From Verrucomicrobiota bacterium (GTDB lineage Bacteria; Verrucomicrobiota; Verrucomicrobiia; Limisphaerales; UBA9464), in the NCBI GenBank assembly GCA_025354845.1, contig JANXMD010000099.1:1-5150 (forward strand): a stretch of 5,150 bases of DNA, in the 5' to 3' direction. Made by a program: the position numbers and the translations under genes. Positions 1 to 5,150 of this stretch are shown one piece after another; position 1 is the first letter of the stretch, and every line of letters begins with the position of its first letter. The notes under the pieces are model-generated. The model saw only the letters and a list, made by a program, of their open reading frames with translations. It did not search any database and was not told the origin of the DNA.

Positions 1-1149
1 CCGGTGGTGGAGGCGGTCAAGAAGGCCGGTGTGAAGCGCATCGACGGTGGTTTGCTGGCGGAGATCTCCGCCTTCCGAGGCCCGGCGGTGGGCAGCGGCT
101 GGAATTGGGAGGATTTGTCGGGGTCGGGCGCTCCTGCCGTCTCGCCGCTCACGTTCAACAACAACTGCGTCCGCATCTCGGTGTCCCCGGGAGCAGCGGT
201 GGGTCGATTGGCGACGATCCGAACGGATCCCCCTTGGGCTACGGTCTCGTCTGGTGCCGGAGATCCACCCCTGATGATGGTGGCCAGTCGCGTGACGACG
301 ATGGAGACCAATCGGGAAACGAGGCTGCGCTGGGAAACCACCCCCGGGTCTGGGCGCATCACTGTGTCGGGTTCCATTTCGATGGATGCCGGTGTGGAGG
401 TGAATGACGTACCGGTCGTTTCACCGGCCGCGTATTTTCTCCGCGCTCTCCGTGAAGGGCTCGCCACCGAGGGGATTGAAGTGGCAGGTCGGCTGCGGGT
501 GCCCGCCGAGGAACCGGAGTGGGATCTGGGACGCGGATTGCCCGTCTGGCGGGCCGAACTGGGGACCGTGGCGTCGCCGCGGCTGCCGGTGCGCCTCCGG
601 GAGATGATGAAGCCGTCCGACAACCTGCACGCTCAGCTCCTGCTGCTGTCGGTCGGCGCGCGCGCGCTTCCTGCCGCGGGAACACTTCATGCGGAAACCA
701 CGGAGGCTGCGGGGATCCGGGCGATGGACGGATTTCTCGGCGGGTTGGGTCTTCGTCGCACCGAGTATTTCTTTGAGGAGGGCTCGGGACTCTCGCGCAA
801 GAACGCGGTCACACCGCATGCCGTGGTGACGCTCCTCACCCGCATGCATCGTCACCCGGCCAGTCGCGAGTGGATCGAGTCGCTGCCAGTCGGCGGTGTC
901 GATGGGTCCCTCAAGTCCCGGTTTACCCAAGCGCCGCTGAAGGGGAACGTCCGCGCCAAAACCGGCTCGCTTCAGCATGTGGCGGCGTTGTCGGGGTATG
1001 TCACCACCGTGGCGGGTGAGCCGCTGGCCTTCAGCATTCTGGTGAACGAGTTCCTCGGCGAGAGCGGCGCGTCGGCCCGTCGTGAAATCGATTCACTCGT
1101 CGAGCTGCTGGGTACGACGACCGTGCCGTCCGAAGCCGGAGGGCCCTAA
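1..1149 (+). CDS. dacB: D-alanyl-D-alanine carboxypeptidase/endopeptidase, PBP4 (peptidase S13) family, 5'-truncated by window edge
   Basis: The reading frame is open from base 1 to the TAA at 1147-1149, giving 382 residues of a protein that begins upstream. The family is a low-molecular-weight penicillin-binding protein that trims or cleaves D-Ala-containing peptidoglycan peptides in the periplasm. Two of the three catalytic motifs are visible: Ser-Asp-Asn (the SxN motif, bases 616-624, window residues 206-208, in MKPSDNLHAQ) and Lys-Thr-Gly (bases 958-966, residues 320-322, in RAKTGSLQHV). Their spacing of 114 residues is close to that in E. coli PBP4 (S306 to K417). The GSGWNWEDL stretch and the FNNN motif near the start are also typical of PBP4. 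By comparison with E. coli PBP4, roughly 100 residues are missing, including the signal peptide and the nucleophile motif SxxK. The GTG at base 4 is internal, not the start. No frame disruption is seen. The family call is firm; the symbol is by homology only. Confidence 0.93.
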   Translation, partial: PVVEAVKKAGVKRIDGGLLAEISAFRGPAVGSGWNWEDLSGSGAPAVSPLTFNNNCVRISVSPGAAVGRLATIRTDPPWATVSSGAGDPPLMMVASRVTTMETNRETRLRWETTPGSGRITVSGSISMDAGVEVNDVPVVSPAAYFLRALREGLATEGIEVAGRLRVPAEEPEWDLGRGLPVWRAELGTVASPRLPVRLREMMKPSDNLHAQLLLLSVGARALPAAGTLHAETTEAAGIRAMDGFLGGLGLRRTEYFFEEGSGLSRKNAVTPHAVVTLLTRMHRHPASREWIESLPVGGVDGSLKSRFTQAPLKGNVRAKTGSLQHVAALSGYVTTVAGEPLAFSILVNEFLGESGASARREIDSLVELLGTTTVPSEAGGP

Positions 1150-1231
1150 CGCCCCACCATCGGGGATTTGCCTTTCGTCCTCGCCCGGGTCCGCGGCAGG
1201 CTCACTCCACTCTCATCCTTCTTTTCGAACC

Positions 1232-2317
1232 ATGAAATCGAGCAAGCGCACCTGGAAGATCGCCGGCATCAACTTCGACCATTTCCACATGGGCGACCTG
1301 CTTCGGTACGCCCACGAGCATCCGAATGCGGAGATTGTCGGCATCAGCGACGAGAAGCCCGAGCGCATGGAGGAGGCGGTTCGCAAGGGTTTGGTGGCGC
1401 GCGATCACGCCTTCACTGACTACCGCGAGTGCCTGGAGAAGACCAAGCCGGATGTGGTCATCCTCTGCCCGGCCGCCTCGAAGCACGGCGAGTGGGTAAA
1501 AAAGGTCGCGCCGTACGGTCCGCACCTCCTGGTGGAAAAGCCGTTCGCCGCCTCGTTGAAGGAGGCCGACGCCATGGCCGCCGCGGTGAAGGGAGATCAG
1601 CGCCTGATGATCAATTGGCCGCTTCAGTGGGTGGCGTCGCACCGCAAGTCGCATGAACTCGTCACCTCCGGCGCCATCGGCGAGGTGCTCAATGTCTGGC
1701 ACATCGGCGGCAACCGCGGACCGCTCTTCCACGGCGCCGACAAGGACGAGAAGACTCCGGCCCAGGTGGCGAAGGAGAAGCCGAATTCCTGGTTTTACAA
1801 GAAGGCCCACGGCGGTGGCTCGCTGCTGGATTACCTGGGTTACGGCACAACGTTGGGGACTTGGTATCAGGGCGGACGCCGCCCCATTGAAGTCACTGCG
1901 GTGGTCGATGAGCCCGTCGGACTGGAGGTCGATGAACACAGCATTGTCGTGGCTCGCTACGCGCACGGCCTTTCCAAGTTTGAGACCCGCTGGGGCACGT
2001 TTACCGATCCCTGGATCATTCAGCCGCAGCCCAAGTGTGGATTCGTGATCCTGGGAACTGAGGGCACGGTGAGCAGCTACGACTACGATGACTTTGTCAC
2101 GGTGCAGACCCGCCGTAAGCTCAAGCCCCATCCGATCGCGGCCCCGGCCACGCGCGCACCGAACCAGAATCCCGTGCAGTATCTCCTCCACTGCCTGCAG
2201 CGCGAGGTCCCGCTTGAAGGACCAGTGAGCCTGCCGATCAGCCGCATCGGTCAGGAGATTGTAGACGCCGCGGTGCAGAGCGCGCGACTGAAGCGCGCCG
2301 TGAAGTTGAAATCTTAA
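1232..2317 (+). CDS. Gfo/Idh/MocA-family NAD(P)-dependent oxidoreductase
   Basis: The product is 361 residues, a normal length for the family, which oxidises or reduces sugars, inositols and related polyols. Residues 1-125 form the Rossmann nucleotide-binding domain. The usual glycine-rich loop is replaced by GINFDHFHMGDLL, followed by a beta2 end with acidic residues (ISDEKPE). The signature Glu-Lys-Pro (LLVEKPFA) places the expected catalytic lysine at K103. The C-terminal domain holds GGGSLLDYLGYG (residues 194-205). D200 matches the conserved Asp, but the usual family His is replaced by Tyr or Gly (Y204), as in glucose-fructose-oxidoreductase-like members. No signal peptide is visible, so it should be cytoplasmic. 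The ATG at 1232 is preferred because the Rossmann fold begins at once (KRTWKIAGI). An in-frame ATG at 1082 would add 50 low-complexity residues overlapping the upstream gene. No Shine-Dalgarno precedes 1232. The substrate is unknown; neighbouring glycosidases suggest a sugar. Confidence 0.92.
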   Translation: MKSSKRTWKIAGINFDHFHMGDLLRYAHEHPNAEIVGISDEKPERMEEAVRKGLVARDHAFTDYRECLEKTKPDVVILCPAASKHGEWVKKVAPYGPHLLVEKPFAASLKEADAMAAAVKGDQRLMINWPLQWVASHRKSHELVTSGAIGEVLNVWHIGGNRGPLFHGADKDEKTPAQVAKEKPNSWFYKKAHGGGSLLDYLGYGTTLGTWYQGGRRPIEVTAVVDEPVGLEVDEHSIVVARYAHGLSKFETRWGTFTDPWIIQPQPKCGFVILGTEGTVSSYDYDDFVTVQTRRKLKPHPIAAPATRAPNQNPVQYLLHCLQREVPLEGPVSLPISRIGQEIVDAAVQSARLKRAVKLKS

Positions 2318-2343
2318 AGGGCGCGAATGGCTGAAAGCCTCAT

Positions 2344-2453
2344 CGGTAGGGCGAATCTCCTGATGAGCCGGGTGGGCGGACGGATACCGAAACGCCATGC
2401 GGCGTCCCCCGTGCCCTCTACGCACCCGGCTCGGCAGGAGCCTCGCCCTACCG
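2344..2453. repeat. Long imperfect palindrome (REP/MITE-like dispersed-repeat candidate)
   Basis: The left arm at 2344-2374 and right arm at 2423-2453 are reverse complements at 27 of 31 positions. The mismatches fall as two dinucleotides (left-arm bases 2355-2356 and 2363-2364). The arms share the blocks CGGTAGGGCGA, CTCCTG and GAGCCGGGTG. Inside, a second small stem ACGCC/GGCGT (2392-2396 with 2401-2405) surrounds the loop ATGC, and the region between is also partly complementary, so almost the whole 110 nt can fold into one long hairpin. The left arm starts 26 nt after the oxidoreductase stop and the right arm ends at the purine-rich Shine-Dalgarno stretch of the next gene. The arm sequence resembles, from memory, a repeat scattered through verrucomicrobial genomes; only one copy is present here, so dispersion is not shown. 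There is no U-run after it, so it is not a standard terminator. It could stabilise the upstream mRNA end or dampen downstream translation. Confidence 0.85.
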
Positions 2454-2460
2454 GGGGAGG
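2453..2460 (+). promoter_or_regulatory. Candidate Shine-Dalgarno for the GH-A-like gene
   Basis: GGGGGAGG lies 4 nt before the ATG at 2465. It supports that start, though the spacing is short. Its first base is the last base of the palindrome's right arm, so folding of the palindrome in mRNA would sit directly against the ribosome binding site. A competing weaker site, AAGG at 2317-2320, lies 6 nt before an in-frame ATG at 2327 and overlaps the stop codon of the oxidoreductase gene. Confidence 0.5.
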
Positions 2461-2464
2461 TTGG

Positions 2465-4639
2465 ATGTCGGTTTTGGTTGGGGCCCTGCTGGGAATGGGC
2501 GTCTCCACAACCCATGCGGATAAGCCGGGCGGCAACTGGTTTCCCTTTGCCCCGGGTCCCGGGCCGGTTGTGTCAGGCAGTGCCCTCGATCTCCGGTCCT
2601 TGAACGAGCGAGTCGCGGGCGAACACGGATACATTCAAGCGCGTGACGGACATTTCGTCCGCGCTGGCGACGGCCAACCGGTGCGCTTTTGGGCGGTCAA
2701 CGGCCCACCCGATTCCGCCCGGACTCCCGAGGAACTCACGCGTCTTGCCCATCGCTTGGCGCAGTACGGGGTCAATTTGGTTCGGGCCCACGGCGCGGTG
2801 TTTGACAAGAAAGGCGAGACGAATCCAGAGCGGGTTCGCCGGCTTCAGTCGATCGTGTCCGCCATGAAGGGTGAGGGCATCTACACCCATCTTTCGATCT
2901 ACTTTCCCTTGTGGCTCGATCCCGAGCCCGAAACGCCCTGGTTGCAGGGATACGATGGACATCAGCATGCCTTCGCGTCGTTGATGTTCGATCGCGCGTT
3001 TCAGGAGCACTACCGCGGCTGGTGGCAGGCGCTGCTGCTCGCGCCGGGACCCGATGGCAGGCGACTGATCGATGAGCCCGCGCTGTTCGGTCTCGAGGTG
3101 CAAAATGAGGATTCGTTGTTCTTCTGGACCTTCAACGCCAAGTCGCTTCCGCCCAAACAGTGGGCGATGGTCGAGTCGCAATTTGCCGAATGGCTGGTGA
3201 CGAAGCACGGCTCGTTGGAGAAGGCCGTGGCTTCCTGGAGCGGAGCCCGCCTGCCCGAGGATCGTCCGGAGTCCGGTCGCATGGGGATCCGGCCGCTGTG
3301 GAACATCGCGCATGAGAAGACGGCACGCGATCGCGACACCGCGGCGTTTCTCTTCGAGGTTCAGGAATCGTTCTATCGCGACACCATCACGTGGCTCCGT
3401 CAGTTGGGATTCAAAGGCGTGATCACCGCCTCCAACTGGAACACGGCTGACAATCAAGTGCTCGGTCCGCTGGAACGGTGGAGTTACGCCTCGGGAGATT
3501 TCATTGACCGTCATGGCTATTTTGGCGGCGTCCATACCGGTGAGTCTTCGGAGTGGTCGATCCGCGTGGGGCAGCAGTTTTCCGACCGCAGCGCGTTGCG
3601 AATGGACGGTTCCAAACCGGGAAGTGCGCGGTCGTACGTTCATCCGGCGGCGGACGTGAAGTATAACGGGCTGCCGACCATGCTTTCAGAAACCACCTGG
3701 AACCGGCCCAACCGGTATCGCGGTGAGGCGCCGCTGTTCTTTGCGGCGTATGGTGCCCTCCAGGATTCCGACGCCGTGGTGCACTTCGCGCTCGATGGCG
3801 CGGAGTGGTCGGTGAAGCCGGGGTACTTCATGCAACCCTGGACGCTGCTGGCTCCGACCCAGTTCGGCCAGTTCCCGGCGGCGGCACGGCTGTATCGCGA
3901 GGGATTGGTCCACATCGGCGACGTGCTGGCGGAGGTGTCCTTGTCCCGGGCGGACCTCCTCCAGTTGAAGGGGACGCCGCTGCCGCTGGATGCCGCCTTT
4001 GATGAACTGCGATTGAAGGATGTGCCCTCGGGAGAAGGCGCGCCCGCCTCCGGGTTGCAGGTGGATCCATTAATTCATTTTGCCGGACGCACCCGCACCC
4101 AACTGGGAACCAAGGAGAGTCACACCCTGATCCAGCCGCTGGGGTCCTGGATTGACCGCAGTCAGAAGCAGGTGCGCAGCACCACCGGTGAGCTCGTCCT
4201 CGACTGCGACGTGGGGGTGTTGGAGCTTCGTGCGCCGGGAGCGCAGGGCGCGATGGGCAACTTGGCGGCGCGCCCTTCGATTGAGTTGCCTGATGTCACG
4301 GTGTCGTCGCCGCTGGATCTCGTACAGATCGTGGTGGTGTCCCTAGACAGCCAACCCATCGCCCGCTCCGAGCGCATGCTCCTCCAGGTGATGACTGAGG
4401 AACGTCCGACCGGATGGCAAACCGCGCCGGCGGGGCCCGGGATGCAGCGGATTGAATCACTCGGACCGGATCCGTGGCAGGTGCGCGAGATTCAGGGATC
4501 GGTTTCGTTCCGCCGCGCCGATGCCGCCTCGCTACGAGTTGTGCCGCTGGAGTTGAACGGGGCGCCGAAACCCTCGATCGGCAATGCGTCCCGCATCGAG
4601 CTCAGGCCCTCCACGCTTTACTACGAGATCCTTCGCTGA
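2465..4639 (+). CDS. Exported clan GH-A-like TIM-barrel glycoside hydrolase with C-terminal beta-rich region
   Basis: The product is 724 residues from ATG 2465. MSVLVGALLGMGVSTTHA looks like a short signal peptide, but its n-region lacks a positive charge. Residues about 70-450 show the strand order of a GH-A (beta/alpha)8 barrel: FWAVNG (75-80), GVNLVRAHG (102-110), THLSIYFPLW (141-150), GLEVQNEDS with the Asn-Glu pair N214-E215 as likely acid/base, ITASNWN (320-326), DRHGYF (348-353), MLSETTW with E409 as likely nucleophile, and VVHFALDG (438-445). These roles are inferred from fold position. The remaining about 270 residues look beta-rich; LVQIVVVSLDSQPIARSERMLL (two halves, from 619) resembles a beta-sandwich motif seen after such barrels, and the protein ends LYYEILR. 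I cannot assign a GH family or substrate. An in-frame ATG at 2327 would give 770 residues, with 46 extra residues encoded mostly by the palindrome. The gene is followed 13 nt later by a GH30 gene, so the two are probably one operon. Confidence 0.8.
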   Translation: MSVLVGALLGMGVSTTHADKPGGNWFPFAPGPGPVVSGSALDLRSLNERVAGEHGYIQARDGHFVRAGDGQPVRFWAVNGPPDSARTPEELTRLAHRLAQYGVNLVRAHGAVFDKKGETNPERVRRLQSIVSAMKGEGIYTHLSIYFPLWLDPEPETPWLQGYDGHQHAFASLMFDRAFQEHYRGWWQALLLAPGPDGRRLIDEPALFGLEVQNEDSLFFWTFNAKSLPPKQWAMVESQFAEWLVTKHGSLEKAVASWSGARLPEDRPESGRMGIRPLWNIAHEKTARDRDTAAFLFEVQESFYRDTITWLRQLGFKGVITASNWNTADNQVLGPLERWSYASGDFIDRHGYFGGVHTGESSEWSIRVGQQFSDRSALRMDGSKPGSARSYVHPAADVKYNGLPTMLSETTWNRPNRYRGEAPLFFAAYGALQDSDAVVHFALDGAEWSVKPGYFMQPWTLLAPTQFGQFPAAARLYREGLVHIGDVLAEVSLSRADLLQLKGTPLPLDAAFDELRLKDVPSGEGAPASGLQVDPLIHFAGRTRTQLGTKESHTLIQPLGSWIDRSQKQVRSTTGELVLDCDVGVLELRAPGAQGAMGNLAARPSIELPDVTVSSPLDLVQIVVVSLDSQPIARSERMLLQVMTEERPTGWQTAPAGPGMQRIESLGPDPWQVREIQGSVSFRRADAASLRVVPLELNGAPKPSIGNASRIELRPSTLYYEILR

Positions 4640-4652
4640 CCGCCCTCGCGCC

Positions 4653-5150
4653 ATGATGCTTCGAGCCGTCCTCCGACTCTGCCTTCCGTTGGGACTCCTC
4701 TTTAGCGTGGGCCCGCTACGGGCTGGCGAGGTTCGCTCGTGGATCACGACCGAGGATCTGCGTCGGGCCACCACTCCACAGCCGTCATTGCAATGGAAGC
4801 CCGTCGCTCCGGTCGAGGCCGGCGTGCGACACATCGAGATCGATCCGGCAAATCGCCTACAGACGATCCTGGGCATGGGTGCTTCGCTGGAACACACCAC
4901 GTGTTCGAACCTCTTCCGACTCGGATCCGCAGCGCGCGAACAGGCGATGATCCGGTTGGTGGATGCGCAACGGGGCATTGGGATGAACCTGATGCGCCTC
5001 TGCATCGGCACCTCGGATTTCGCCGGCGAGCCGTGGTATTCCTACGACGACCTTCCGGTGGGGACCATCGACCCGTCGCTCATCCGGTTCAGCATTGAAA
5101 AGGATCGCGCCACCCTGCTCCCGATGGCGCGGTTGGCCCTGCGGACGAAT
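4653..5150 (+). CDS. Glycoside hydrolase family 30 (glucosylceramidase-like) protein, exported, 3'-truncated by window edge
   Basis: The frame from ATG 4653 stays open to the last base, giving 166 residues; the gene continues beyond the window. Residues 1-24 form a clear signal peptide: arginines in the n-region (MMLRAVLR), a Leu-rich core, and PLRA before the mature protein. The GH30 N-terminal pattern follows: RLQTILGMGASLEHT (69-82), equivalent to the family's Q-x-I-x-GFGGS strand; GIGMNLMRLCIGTSDFAG (108-125), equivalent to its G-I-x-Y-N-x-x-R-x-x-I-G-S-x-D-F; then YSYDD (129-133) and FSIEKDR (146-152), which match the YSYDD...FSIEHDR order of glucosylceramidase-like members. Both catalytic glutamates should lie beyond the window. 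Members cleave beta-glucosidic, beta-1,6-glucan, xylan or related links; the substrate here cannot be told. The ATG at 4656 is equally possible as the start. No Shine-Dalgarno is seen in the 13-nt gap, so translational coupling to the upstream gene is likely. Confidence 0.87.
   Translation, partial: MMLRAVLRLCLPLGLLFSVGPLRAGEVRSWITTEDLRRATTPQPSLQWKPVAPVEAGVRHIEIDPANRLQTILGMGASLEHTTCSNLFRLGSAAREQAMIRLVDAQRGIGMNLMRLCIGTSDFAGEPWYSYDDLPVGTIDPSLIRFSIEKDRATLLPMARLALRTN

Noticed and set aside
656..667. Alternating GC run of 12 nt (possible Z-DNA or simple repeat)
   Set aside because: It lies within the dacB-like coding region, encodes ordinary Ala/Arg residues, and is expected by chance at this GC content.
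1152..1165. Small hairpin CCCC/GGGG just after the dacB-like stop codon, as a terminator
   Set aside because: The stem is only 4 bp and is not followed by a T-run, so it is not a credible terminator.
1082..1231. 50-residue N-terminal extension of the oxidoreductase from ATG 1082
   Set aside because: The extension overlaps the end of the dacB-like gene out of frame, is Ser/Pro-rich without domain character, and the family normally starts right at the Rossmann strand encoded after 1232.
1150..1231. Promoter or Shine-Dalgarno ahead of the oxidoreductase gene
   Set aside because: No convincing -35/-10 pair or purine-rich site was found in the 82-nt gap; the bases before the ATG are pyrimidine-rich.
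1202..2515. Long minus-strand open frame (437 codons) opposite the oxidoreductase gene
   Set aside because: It is a shadow of a high-GC gene: the translation has no recognisable domain, is rich in Arg/His/Leu, and covers a well-supported + strand gene.
2573..3643. Minus-strand open frame (356 codons) opposite the GH-A-like gene
   Set aside because: It lies fully antisense to a gene with clear barrel motifs and its translation shows no family motif.

Overview
The window is a GC-rich, tightly packed stretch of bacterial chromosome with four genes, all on the + strand. In order they are the 3' part of a D-Ala-D-Ala carboxypeptidase of the PBP4/DacB type (1-1149), a complete Gfo/Idh/MocA-family oxidoreductase (1232-2317), a complete exported protein that looks like a clan GH-A TIM-barrel glycoside hydrolase (about 2465-4639), and the 5' part of an exported GH30-family glycoside hydrolase (4653 to the window edge). 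No RNA genes, transposase genes or CRISPR arrays were seen.

The likely host is a member of the Verrucomicrobiota. This is inferred from gene content (Gfo/Idh-type dehydrogenases beside secreted glycosidases, no SusC/SusD pair), high GC, and an imperfect palindrome at 2344-2453. The palindrome's outer arms read GGTAGGGCGA...GAGCCGGGTG, which resembles, from memory, a dispersed repeat common in that phylum. No search was possible, so the taxonomic call is tentative.

Layout: the cell-wall gene ends at 1149 and is probably unrelated to what follows. After an 82-nt gap with no clear signal comes the oxidoreductase. A 147-nt gap, mostly filled by the palindrome, separates it from the GH-A-like gene. 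Only 13 nt then separate that gene from the GH30 gene, so these two are almost certainly co-transcribed.

The last three genes make a plausible small carbohydrate-catabolism cassette. Two exported glycosidases would release sugars from an unknown glycan, and a cytoplasmic NAD(P)-dependent sugar oxidoreductase would process a product. The substrate cannot be told from sequence. The most notable points are the palindrome abutting the start of the GH-A-like gene, which leaves its start codon ambiguous and may place repeat sequence inside the protein, and the GH-A-like enzyme itself, which I cannot place in a named GH family. I see no convincing evidence of a wholly new biological system.
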